Positions 35,799 through 43,307 of a stretch of 64,000 nt of DNA are shown here, piece after piece; the stretch's first letter is position 1; each line of letters starts with the position of its first letter. Position numbers and translations under genes: made by a program. The DNA is taken from the NCBI RefSeq assembly GCF_900114875.1, contig NZ_FPKW01000006.1, positions 62,001 through 126,000 of the forward strand. Direction: 5' to 3'. The DNA is from Chryseobacterium limigenitum (GTDB taxonomy: Bacteria; Bacteroidota; Bacteroidia; Flavobacteriales; Weeksellaceae). Below the pieces are notes generated by a model, which worked only from the letters and a program-made list of their open reading frames with translations, did not search any database and was not told the DNA's origin.

Positions 35799-36558
35799 TT
35801 TTGGCTTCGTTTAAAAAGATTTCAGAATTTTCTAATCGTGTTTTCAGGAAGTTGAAATAGATCTCACGAATTTCTTCAGGCGTTTCATCGGCGTCATTCC
35901 AATGTAACCAGTCTTCAGGAATCAAATTAACGATTTCTCTGAAAACAGTATCATTCAAAACTTCTTTTGCAAAGGTATCAGCTTCATCCAGCATTTTCGC
36001 CTGTGGAAGCAAAACATGGTCTTTCACATATTTGAACGGAGTTTTCGCTGCCGCATCAAAATTCTGCCAGGAATGGTGGAAATAAAACGAAGCACCATTG
36101 TCGATCACCCACAATTCTTTATGCCACATCAAAAGATTGGTATTCTTAAAAGTACGGTCGATATTGGTGATAAATGCATCCAGCCAAACGATTTTTGATG
36201 CCAGAAGCGGATCTATTTTCACACTCGGATCATAAGTGATCGAACCGGAAAGATAGTGCAGTCCTAAATTAAGTCCCTCAGAATTTTTCAACAAATCCTG
36301 AATTTCTTCATCCGCTTCTGCTCTTCCAAAATCTACATCAAGATTTATAAAAACAAGTTCAGGGATTTGCAGTCCTAAAATCTCAGTGATTTTTCCACCT
36401 AACAATTCAGAGATTAGCATTTTAACGCCATGACCTGCGCCACGGAATTTCAAAACATATTTAAAATCATCATCAGCCTCTGCCAAAGCCGGAAGCGAAC
36501 CTCCCTCTCGAAGTGGCAGAATATAACGCATGACAGTTACTGTTCTTATATCCAACAT
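35785..36558 (-). CDS. HipA-like protein kinase
   Basis: 257 aa, cytoplasmic. The kinase signature is intact: ATP-site Lys in YVLKFRGAG (K37), Glu in ISELLGG (E51), catalytic loop DAFITNIDRTFKNTN (D134, N139, N141) and metal-binding VIDNGASF (D153). It lacks the N-subdomain-1 module and the HipB antitoxin neighbour of classical HipAB, and instead overlaps a DUF3037 gene. The start at 36558 would be nearly leaderless; the alternative ATG at 36531 (MRYILPLREGG) is possible. Confidence 0.82.
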   Translation of the reverse strand: MLDIRTVTVMRYILPLREGGSLPALAEADDDFKYVLKFRGAGHGVKMLISELLGGKITEILGLQIPELVFINLDVDFGRAEADEEIQDLLKNSEGLNLGLHYLSGSITYDPSVKIDPLLASKIVWLDAFITNIDRTFKNTNLLMWHKELWVIDNGASFYFHHSWQNFDAAAKTPFKYVKDHVLLPQAKMLDEADTFAKEVLNDTVFREIVNLIPEDWLHWNDADETPEEIREIYFNFLKTRLENSEIFLNEAKNARG

Positions 36559-36562
36559 ACCG

Positions 36563-36595
36563 CAAAAATAAGATTTTACTTTGTGTTTAGTTCAA
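36563..36595 (-). promoter_or_regulatory. Promoter of the HipA-like kinase unit
   Basis: Minus strand: TTG (36593-36595), 22 nt, TATTTTTG (36563-36570). Transcription would begin at or next to the ATG 36558. Confidence 0.55.
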
Positions 36596-36621
36596 TTTTT
36601 AATATTTTTAAGTGAAAATTG

Positions 36622-36805
36622 GTTGGTAATCGCAAAGGCGCAAATAATTTTTCAACGGAACATTTTAAGACGCAAAGATTTTATCTGCGATAAAATTGAT
36701 TGAGTTTAAACATTAAAATAAAATGAATAAAGGAAAATCTCCGATTTTCTTGCGCCTTAAAAACATAATTAAAATAAAAACTTAGCGCCTTTGCGATTAA
36801 CCAAC
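36622..36805. repeat. Palindromic multi-hairpin element, copy 1
   Basis: Outer arms GTTGGTAATCGCAAAGGCGC (36622-36641) and their complement (36785-36805, one bulged base) enclose a second stem TTTTAAGACGCAA / TTGCGCCTTAAAA. Two local hairpins lie inside: ATTTTATC-TGC-GATAAAAT and AAAATC-TCC-GATTTT. The order matches 48839-49028. It fills the gap between the kinase and hydrolase genes; there is no ORF. Confidence 0.85.
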
Positions 36806-36829
36806 AAATAAATAGAACAAAATCGAAAC

Positions 36830-37678
36830 ATGAAAATTACAAAACAACAAAATATAATCATCCCAAACTCTGAAACAAGAGATTTTCTTGCAGATGTATT
36901 TTACCCTGAAACAGATAAAAAATTACCGTTAGTAATCTTCGTTCACGGTTATAAAGGTTACAAAGATTGGGGTGCGTGGGGTTTAATGGCAGAAAAGTTT
37001 GCAGAAGCAGGTTTTTTCTTTGTTAAATTCAACTTTTCTTACAACGGAACAACAGTTGAAGATCCTCTTAACTTTGCTGATCTGGAAGCTTTCGGGAATA
37101 ATAATTATTCTAAAGAACTTTCAGATTTAGGAGCTGTGATTGATTATTTTGTTCAAAATTCTAAAGTGGATGACCAGAAAATTGTTTTGATCGGACACAG
37201 TCGAGGAGGAGGGATTTCTATTATTAAAACGTTTGAAGATGAAAGAATTAATGGTTTGATCACATTGGCAAGTGTCGATACATTAGATCGTTTCCCGAAA
37301 AATGAAGCTTTCGAAAATTGGAAGAAAGCGGGAGTTTATTATGTTTTAAACGGACGGACAAAACAGGAAATGCCTCATTATTATCAGTTTTTTGAAGATT
37401 TTGAAAAGGATGAACACCGTTTTGATGTTGAAAGAGCCGCGGAAATGGCGAAAGCGCATATGTTGGTTATTCACGGGACAAATGATGAAAGTGTAGATGT
37501 AAAAAATGCCGAACATCTTCATATTTTAAATCCAAATTCTGAATTGTTTTTAATTGAAAATGCCAATCATACTTTTGGGTCAAAAGAACCTTGGGAAGTG
37601 GAAAATTTACCAAAAGAACTGAATACAGTCGTCGAAAAATGTATTGAATTTATCAATGATAAGATAGTAAATGAATAA
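36830..37678 (+). CDS. Alpha/beta-hydrolase (acyl-CoA thioesterase/dienelactone hydrolase-like)
   Basis: 282 aa, no signal peptide. The oxyanion region is VIFVHGYKGYKDWG, the nucleophile elbow GHSRGGG, the acid HGTNDESV and the base ENANHTFG, so the catalytic triad is complete. Cytoplasmic serine hydrolase of unknown substrate. It stands alone between the palindromic element and a terminator, and diverges from the kinase operon. Confidence 0.82.
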   Translation: MKITKQQNIIIPNSETRDFLADVFYPETDKKLPLVIFVHGYKGYKDWGAWGLMAEKFAEAGFFFVKFNFSYNGTTVEDPLNFADLEAFGNNNYSKELSDLGAVIDYFVQNSKVDDQKIVLIGHSRGGGISIIKTFEDERINGLITLASVDTLDRFPKNEAFENWKKAGVYYVLNGRTKQEMPHYYQFFEDFEKDEHRFDVERAAEMAKAHMLVIHGTNDESVDVKNAEHLHILNPNSELFLIENANHTFGSKEPWEVENLPKELNTVVEKCIEFINDKIVNE

Positions 37679-37680
37679 AG

Positions 37681-37712
37681 AAAGGAGTGAAAATTTTTCA
37701 CTCCTTTTTATT
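37681..37712. terminator. Bidirectional terminator between hydrolase and flavin reductase genes
   Basis: The stem AAAGGAGTGA/TTCACTCCTTT with an A/T loop is followed on plus by TTTTATTTT. It sits between convergent genes. Confidence 0.88.
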
Positions 37713-37730
37713 TTGACTATTAAGATTTTA

Positions 37731-38552
37731 TTATTTAATTAATAATTTCCAAGCCTCATTAATTTTGTTTTCCAGTAATAATTTCTGAGCTTCTTGATGA
37801 ATATTTTCGTCTGCATGGCAATTTTCAGAAGGTAAAACTTCTACGTTAGCAAGCATTCCAAGATCATTTCCTGTGAAAATTTTGCTAAGTTTGATGGCAT
37901 CAGGAAGAAGATCAAAGCCAATTCCTTTTGTTACCAATGGTTTTGGAACTTCAAAAAGATTGTTTTCATTATTTCTCGAATACCAGTTTCCGCTGAGACG
38001 AGCGACCATGTCGAGTTTTTTCTGGTCTAAATTTCCTTCTTCATTCAAATATTCTTCTCTGATATGGATTTTCTGAACCTCACAGATAACCAAATTTCCT
38101 GCGCCACCCTGATCTCCCAAAGATTTTATTTCTAAAACTTTACATTCAAAGTTGACGGGACATTCTTCTATTAATTTTGGTTGAACCAGATCAGCATCTT
38201 TCATGGTTAAACCAGATTTGATGAATTCATTCACTCCATTATCATATTCTGTAGAAGCTAAAGAAATCTGCTGCACGATCGGGAAATTTACGGTTCCGAT
38301 TACCACTTCCGGAACTTCTAAAACGTTTTCCAAGGTATGTTTCGTGGTATTGTCACGCACTCTTCTCGATGGTGAAAAGATCAAGATCGGAGGAACCGTG
38401 CTGAACATATTAAAAAAACTGAATGGCGATAAATTATGATTACCGTCTTTATCTACCGTTGAAGCCAATGCAATCGGACGCGGTGAAACGGCTGTCTGCA
38501 TAATGAGTTGTAGTTGTACTGAGGATATTTCGGATGGGGTTACTGTTTTCAT
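37731..38552 (-). CDS. Flavin reductase-like FMN-binding split-barrel protein
   Basis: 273 aa from the ATG 38552 (an in-frame TTG at 38570 is less likely). ISPRPIALASTVDKDG-like N-terminus (here VSPRPIALASTVD) and HNLSPFSFFNMFS are typical of the flavin reductase/split-barrel family. It probably binds FMN and may reduce flavin or act as an oxidoreductase. It closes the minus-strand aromatic degradation cluster and is separated from fahA by the GxxExxY element. A role in tyrosine breakdown is suggested only by position. Confidence 0.82.
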   Translation of the reverse strand: MKTVTPSEISSVQLQLIMQTAVSPRPIALASTVDKDGNHNLSPFSFFNMFSTVPPILIFSPSRRVRDNTTKHTLENVLEVPEVVIGTVNFPIVQQISLASTEYDNGVNEFIKSGLTMKDADLVQPKLIEECPVNFECKVLEIKSLGDQGGAGNLVICEVQKIHIREEYLNEEGNLDQKKLDMVARLSGNWYSRNNENNLFEVPKPLVTKGIGFDLLPDAIKLSKIFTGNDLGMLANVEVLPSENCHADENIHQEAQKLLLENKINEAWKLLIK

Positions 38553-38631
38553 ATTTTTTGTTTTGACCAAAAAAAGACAAAAGTTTATTTTTTAGAAGAA
38601 ATATTTTAAGCTTATATGTTGATGAGATTTG

Positions 38632-39123
38632 AACCACAAAAGTCACAAAAGATAATTAATCTAAGATGAGAAGTCTTAATTCTTTTAAGATCAAAAAAGC
38701 ATATTGTAATATTTATTTACAAAAGTTTCTTGCCCATCGTTATATAAATTTTTCACATTAAAGTTTACTAGAATTCCTTTAGGTTTTTTCATTAAATTAA
38801 TATAATTCAGAAGTTGAGCTCGATGAATTTCGTTTAATTCAGAAACAGCTTTCAATTCAACAACAATTAAATCTTCAACCAAAATATCACAAAAGAAATC
38901 ACAATTAATTTCTTTTCCTTTATAGACTATAGGAATTTTGAATTCAGATTTAAAATTTATATTTCTCAATCTAAATTCTTCTTCCAAACATTTATGATAA
39001 ACACTTTCTAATAAGCCCGCGCCAAGAATTTTGTGAACTTCTATGCAAGCACCATTTATCTTATATGTTAAATCAGTCAGATAAGATTGTGTAATCATAA
39101 AATCTTTTGTGACTTTTGTGGTT
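38632..39123. mobile_element. 492-bp element with 22-bp perfect terminal inverted repeats and a GxxExxY gene
   Basis: The left end (38632-38653) begins AACCACAAAAGTCACAAAAG. The right end (39102-39123) is its exact 22-nt complement. Between them lies only one gene. The same terminal motif bounds two ORF-less elements at 55837-56021 and 56813-56943. It resembles a miniature inverted-repeat element carrying cargo, but mobility is inferred; I see no convincing target-site duplication and no transposase. Confidence 0.65.
38691..39098 (-). CDS. GxxExxY protein (PD-(D/E)xK nuclease-like)
   Basis: 135 aa. The family motif GLLESVY (G28, E31, Y34) is clear. A nuclease-like constellation follows: D71 in CDFFCDILV, then VVELKAV with E81-x-K83, the (D/E)xK pattern. 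The family is widespread, often lies in repeats or intergenic spacers, and has no settled function. Here the gene fills an inverted-repeat element inserted between fahA and the flavin reductase gene. Nuclease activity is an inference from the motif. Confidence 0.85.
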   Translation of the reverse strand: MITQSYLTDLTYKINGACIEVHKILGAGLLESVYHKCLEEEFRLRNINFKSEFKIPIVYKGKEINCDFFCDILVEDLIVVELKAVSELNEIHRAQLLNYINLMKKPKGILVNFNVKNLYNDGQETFVNKYYNMLF

Positions 39124-39137
39124 AAATATTATTGTTA

Positions 39138-40385
39138 TTATTTAGTAGGAATTATTTTTCCGCTTACTTCACCGAAACCAACTCTGATACCGTCTTTTTC
39201 AGCCCAGGCTTTCATCGTTACGGTGTCGTTATCATCGATGAATTTTCTTTCTTGTCCGTTGCTTAGTTTGATTGGGTTTTGCCCTCTCCATGTCAACTCA
39301 AGCATAGAACCGAAAGATTTTGGATCGCTTCCGGAAATCGTTCCACTTGCGTATAAATCACCAACTTCTACATTACAACCGTTTACGGTGTGATGCGCCA
39401 ATTGCTGAGTCATATTCCAGTACATGAATTTATAATTGCTTTCAGAGATTAAGTTTTCTTCACCGTTTTCCGGTTGTAAATAAACCTCTAAATTAATATC
39501 GTAATTTTTATCTCCTTCAAATTTTAAATAATCTAAAACTTCAGGATCTTGTGTAGGAGAAGCTGTTCTGAACGGCTCTAAAGCTTCCAACGTTACAACC
39601 CAAGGAGAAGCTGATGAACCGAAGTTTTTAGCTAAAAATGGTCCTAGTGGAACATATTCCCAGGATTGAATATCTCTTGCTGACCAGTCGTTGAAAATAA
39701 TCATCCCAAAAATAGCGTCTTCCGCTTCATTTGTGGGAATACTTTCACCCATGTCTGTATTTTTGTTGATGATGAAAGCCATTTCTAATTCAAAATCCAA
39801 TTGTTTTGAAGGTCCGAAAACCGGTTTGTCTGCATCTGCAGGTTTCGTCTGACCTTTTGGACGGTTGATATCCGTTCCTGAAACCACAATTGATGAAGCT
39901 CTGCCGTGATATCCTACAGGCAAGTGTTTCCAGTTTGGTAATAATGCATTGGCAGGGTCACGGAACATTTTTCCAACATTGGTTGCATGTTCGATGCTGC
40001 TGTAAAAATCTGTGTAGTTCGGAATGTGAACCGGCATCATCATTTTTACTTTATCCAAATCATAGAAAGCATCTTCAATGGTTTTCTGATCTTTAGACAA
40101 GATAGAACCTTCAAGTAATAATTCCTGAATTTTTAAACGAACTGCATTGGTAACGGGTTTTCCCAGCTCAATAAATTCGTTTAAGGTATATGCTTCAAAA
40201 ACATTGTCTTCTAATCCGTCAATGTCTTCAAAATAACTAAGGTCGTACAACGTCGCAAGATCAACGATCTGATCTCCGATTCTTGTACAACATCCGATAT
40301 ATTCTTTGTTAAAAACTGCTACTCCGAACGGAATATTGTGTATTGAAAAGTCCGAATTGGAGGAATACTCTACAAATGATTTCAT
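39138..40385 (-). CDS. fahA: Fumarylacetoacetase
   Basis: Last step of tyrosine and homogentisate breakdown: fumarylacetoacetate to fumarate and acetoacetate, cytoplasm. 415 aa. It has the N-terminal SH3-like part (FGVAVFNKEYIGCCTRIGD) and the catalytic domain with DFYSSIEHATNVG (catalytic His), the metal ligands in LDFELEMAF, and NDWSARDIQSWEYVPLGPF. HppD and HmgA lie upstream on the same strand, completing the three enzymes after the keto acid. The stop is 15 bp from the right end of the GxxExxY element. Confidence 0.97.
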   Translation of the reverse strand: MKSFVEYSSNSDFSIHNIPFGVAVFNKEYIGCCTRIGDQIVDLATLYDLSYFEDIDGLEDNVFEAYTLNEFIELGKPVTNAVRLKIQELLLEGSILSKDQKTIEDAFYDLDKVKMMMPVHIPNYTDFYSSIEHATNVGKMFRDPANALLPNWKHLPVGYHGRASSIVVSGTDINRPKGQTKPADADKPVFGPSKQLDFELEMAFIINKNTDMGESIPTNEAEDAIFGMIIFNDWSARDIQSWEYVPLGPFLAKNFGSSASPWVVTLEALEPFRTASPTQDPEVLDYLKFEGDKNYDINLEVYLQPENGEENLISESNYKFMYWNMTQQLAHHTVNGCNVEVGDLYASGTISGSDPKSFGSMLELTWRGQNPIKLSNGQERKFIDDNDTVTMKAWAEKDGIRVGFGEVSGKIIPTK

Positions 40386-40415
40386 AAGATTTGAATTTAG
40401 TTTAGATTATTAAAA

Positions 40416-40466
40416 AGATTGCTTACTTCGACAGGCTCAGCATAAACTTACGCTTTTTGCAATGAC
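40416..40466. repeat. Composite repeat: R2 nested inside a diverged R1
   Basis: AGATTGCTT and GCAATGAC (complement of the R1 ends) flank a 23-bp R2 unit starting TTCGACAGGCTCAGCATAAA (40427-40449). The same arrangement recurs at 54763-54817 with an identical R2. It lies just upstream of fahA. Confidence 0.75.
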
Positions 40467-40488
40467 GAGTGTTCTTCCAAGATTTATA

Positions 40489-40944
40489 TTATTTTTTTGA
40501 ATACGATGCTTCATCTATCCATCTGTCTTTTGTGTTGACATCGATAAGATACAGAATATCTTTCTGCTTTGTAAGCAATAAAGTTTTGGTAACCGGAATC
40601 GGAACTTTTTTATTTTCAAGCATATTCGCCCGTAAAGAAATAATGTTCTTTTTTCTGATAATATCTCCGGTAAAAACATTTGAACTGCTTTCTCCGGTAG
40701 CTTTATCGTCAAAAACTTCTACATAAGTAGCATTTTTTCCTTTAATAATAATAAAATCCCTTTCTGTATGGTCTTCTGCGTCTTTAATTAAGACAAATTT
40801 TTTGTTGTCTACACTTTCATTTTCCAGATGCTGATTGATGCCTTTTTTTTCTTCAAGGATGGTAAGAATTTCATTCATTGATCCGTATTGTGCTTTTAAG
40901 CTCAATGCTCCCAAAAATAAAATCCCGATAAATAATTTTTTCAT
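40489..40944 (-). CDS. Exported protein of unknown function
   Basis: 151 aa, signal peptide 1-18 (MKKLFIGILFLGALSLKAQ, cleavage near KAQ). The mature part is mixed alpha/beta with many Lys and Asp and no motif I recognise. It lies between hppD (68 bp, with a terminator between) and fahA (103 bp). Whether it belongs to aromatic degradation is unknown; its exported location argues against an enzymatic role in the pathway. Confidence 0.7.
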   Translation of the reverse strand: MKKLFIGILFLGALSLKAQYGSMNEILTILEEKKGINQHLENESVDNKKFVLIKDAEDHTERDFIIIKGKNATYVEVFDDKATGESSSNVFTGDIIRKKNIISLRANMLENKKVPIPVTKTLLLTKQKDILYLIDVNTKDRWIDEASYSKK

Positions 40945-40961
40945 AATATGTGTTTATAAAA

Positions 40962-40996
40962 AAGTTTTGCCAAGACTCTGAATCCTGACAAAACTT
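40962..40996 (-). terminator. Terminator of hppD
   Basis: AAGTTTTG/CAAAACTT arms plus inner paired bases, followed on the minus strand by TTTTTTATAAA; 17 nt beyond the hppD stop. Confidence 0.75.
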
Positions 40997-41012
40997 GTAA
41001 TTGTATTTTTAA

Positions 41013-42143
41013 TTAAAGATTACCTCTTTTCTCTTGCTCTCTCTCCAATGCTTCGAACAATGCCTTGAAGTTACCTGCACCAAAACTTTGTGCACCGTGT
41101 CTTTCAATGATTTCGAAGAAAAGAGTAGGACGGTCTTCTACAGGCTTTGTAAAGATCTGTAAAAGATATCCTTCTTCATCATGATCAATAAGTATACCTA
41201 AATCCTGTAATTTCTTTAGATCTTCATCGATATGGCCAACTCTTTCAGGAACCATGTCGTAATATGCTTCCGGCGGAGCAGAAAGGAACTCTACACCACG
41301 TTTTTTAAGTTCAGTTACTGTATGGATGATGTCTTTTGTAGCTACAGCGATGTGTTGTACACCTTCTCCTTCATAGAAATCAAGATATTCTTCTACCTGA
41401 GATTTCTTTTTACCTTCTGCAGGCTCGTTGATAGGGAATTTTGCGAATCCGTTTCCGTTTGACATTACTTTAGACATCAATGCAGAATATTCTGTGTTGA
41501 TCTGCTTGTCGTCAAAAGAAAGGATGTTTACAAATCCCATTACTTTTTCGTACCACTCAACTGTTGGAATCATTCTGTCCCAACCTACATTTCCTACGCA
41601 GTGGTCTACATATAATAAACCTGCGTCTTCAGGCTGATAAGCGCTTTCCCACTTTTGGTAACCAGGCATGAAAGGACCTGTGTAATTTTTTCTTTCTACA
41701 AACATGTGAACAGTCTCCCCGTAAGTGTAAACTCCGGACATTTTTACTTCACCATGCTCATCTGTTAAAGTTACAGGCTCTAAATATGGTTTTCCGCCTC
41801 TTTTTGTAGTTTCTTCGAAAGCTTGATAAGCATCATCTACCCAAAGTGCCAATACTTTTACTCCATCACCGTGCTTTTTTACGTGTTCATTGATTGGGGA
41901 GTCAGACTTAAGACCAGTCGTTAAGATCAGTCTAATTTTTCCTTGTTGAAGAACATAAGATGCACGGTCTCTTACTCCTGTTTCAGGACCAGCGTATGCT
42001 ACAGACTGAAAACCGAAAGCGGTTTTGTAATAATGGGCAGCCTGTTTAGCATTTCCTACATAAAACTCAATGTAATCTGTACCATTAATTGGTAAAAAAT
42101 TCTCTGCTTGAGCAATTTTTTCGGCAAATGTAAGTGTTGACAT
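41013..42143 (-). CDS. hppD: 4-hydroxyphenylpyruvate dioxygenase
   Basis: Iron enzyme converting 4-hydroxyphenylpyruvate to homogentisate, cytoplasm. 376 aa with two vicinal-oxygen-chelate domains. The iron ligands are H181 (YVDHCVGNV), H264 (VQHIAVAT) and E344 (LFFEIIER). The C-terminal GFGAGNFKALF-type gate (here SFGAGNFKALFEAL) is present. It is on the same strand as hmgA and fahA but has its own terminator, so the cluster is several transcripts. Confidence 0.97.
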   Translation of the reverse strand: MSTLTFAEKIAQAENFLPINGTDYIEFYVGNAKQAAHYYKTAFGFQSVAYAGPETGVRDRASYVLQQGKIRLILTTGLKSDSPINEHVKKHGDGVKVLALWVDDAYQAFEETTKRGGKPYLEPVTLTDEHGEVKMSGVYTYGETVHMFVERKNYTGPFMPGYQKWESAYQPEDAGLLYVDHCVGNVGWDRMIPTVEWYEKVMGFVNILSFDDKQINTEYSALMSKVMSNGNGFAKFPINEPAEGKKKSQVEEYLDFYEGEGVQHIAVATKDIIHTVTELKKRGVEFLSAPPEAYYDMVPERVGHIDEDLKKLQDLGILIDHDEEGYLLQIFTKPVEDRPTLFFEIIERHGAQSFGAGNFKALFEALEREQEKRGNL

Positions 42144-42299
42144 ATTTTCTCTTTTACTTTTATTTTATAGGTATGCAAAATACAAAATTCCCTGAAACCT
42201 TAAAAATATTAATGTGTAATCCTTACATATAGTTAACATAATCATAAAGAAGAGTTCATTTAAGTATATTTAAGTTTCTTATATAACGATTAGGTTATC

Positions 42300-42317
42300 T
42301 ACATTTGTGTACACAAA
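42300..42317 (+). promoter_or_regulatory. Palindrome overlapping a promoter box, upstream of hppD
   Basis: TACATTTG (42300-42307) fits TAnnTTTG on the plus strand. It overlaps the perfect 14-bp palindrome TTTGTGTACACAAA (42304-42317), a shape typical of a dimeric repressor site. It could control a short plus-strand RNA ending at 42380, or hppD 157 bp away on the other strand. Confidence 0.35.
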
Positions 42318-42346
42318 GCAAGTGGAAAAAAAATATTTCGAAAATG

Positions 42347-42380
42347 TGAAAGCCGTAGATCTCTACGGCTTTCATTTTTT
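42347..42380. terminator. Hairpin terminator beside the 42384 gene
   Basis: The 12-bp stem TGAAAGCCGTAG/CTACGGCTTTCA with an ATCT loop. The T-run (TTTTTT) is on the plus-strand side, although the adjacent gene is on the minus strand, so it may act in both directions or end a short plus-strand transcript. Confidence 0.75.
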
Positions 42381-42383
42381 ATG

Positions 42384-43166
42384 TTATTCGGTTTTCTTAT
42401 TTAATCTTCCTGCATCGGGATTGTAATTGTCCCATATTTTCCAGATGTTATCTATTTTTTTGATGAAATAGATTTGTGTATTGAGTTGATTTACAAAATG
42501 TTCCTCACCAGTTTCACCAACTTTGAATAAAAGATTCCAGAATTCCTGAGATTCTAATATTTTTTTATCGGGTTCGTCCGTAACAACATGAATATCGAAA
42601 ACTTCAAAGTTGGAGCGGTTATTTTTTGTTACCAACTGAAAATCCCGTTCACATAATTCTCTGCTGAATTGTGATGCTCTTTCTAAAAACGGAGAATCGT
42701 CAAAAACCAATGGTTTGAATAATTCTGTTTTATGATCAGGAAATTTTTTATAAAACTCAAAAACAGTCGCACAATAATCATAAACCATTTGTTTTAAAAA
42801 TGTCTGATCATCGGAGTCATTTTCCTGTTTTTTCTCTTTTATAAACTGTATGTAAGCATTAAGGTCTTTATAGCCTAAAAAAATACATATTTTATCTAAA
42901 GTCTTTAAAAATCTTAAATCATTATGAGTTTTATCCTGATAGTCATTTTCAAAAAAGCGTTGTAAGGTAACGTGCGAAATAGTGTTTCCTATTTCGAATT
43001 TTTTTCCGCCTTTCATCTCTTCAGATTCCGACAGCTCATCTTTGATGATCTCAGAAAGAATTATATAATGGCTTCTCTTCCATTCGCCAACATTCCCTAA
43101 AACTGAGTTTTTTACTTTAGAATGTCTTACAACTTCCTCCCTTATCGAATTATATATAGTCTTCAA
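42384..43166 (-). CDS. Uncharacterised protein with possible N-terminal HTH
   Basis: 260 aa, no signal peptide or membrane segment. The segment ISHVTLQRFF...TLDKICIFLGYKD (about 63-100) resembles the helix-turn-helix-like starts of many Bacteroidota cytoplasmic proteins. The C-terminal half (about 150-255) reads like an NTF2/SnoaL-type domain, ending in a Trp-rich IWKIWDNYNPD. The family is not recognised. It lies within the tyrosine cluster upstream of hppD, so a regulatory role is possible but unproven. Confidence 0.55.
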   Translation of the reverse strand: MKTIYNSIREEVVRHSKVKNSVLGNVGEWKRSHYIILSEIIKDELSESEEMKGGKKFEIGNTISHVTLQRFFENDYQDKTHNDLRFLKTLDKICIFLGYKDLNAYIQFIKEKKQENDSDDQTFLKQMVYDYCATVFEFYKKFPDHKTELFKPLVFDDSPFLERASQFSRELCERDFQLVTKNNRSNFEVFDIHVVTDEPDKKILESQEFWNLLFKVGETGEEHFVNQLNTQIYFIKKIDNIWKIWDNYNPDAGRLNKKTE

Positions 43167-43307
43167 GTTCCTGATTTTAAAAAGGTTTTTATCAAATATT
43201 CTGCCAAAACCTTAAGGCATTTTTACCATTTCTTTATGTTAAGTTAAAAGTACGTTTTTTTTGCATTAAATAAAATAAATCAAGGAATAATTTAAATATT
43301 AACGTTG

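Noticed and set aside
35785..36558. Classical HipAB toxin-antitoxin locus
   Set aside because: No HipB-like HTH gene is adjacent and the N-terminal HipA module is missing; the partner is DUF3037.
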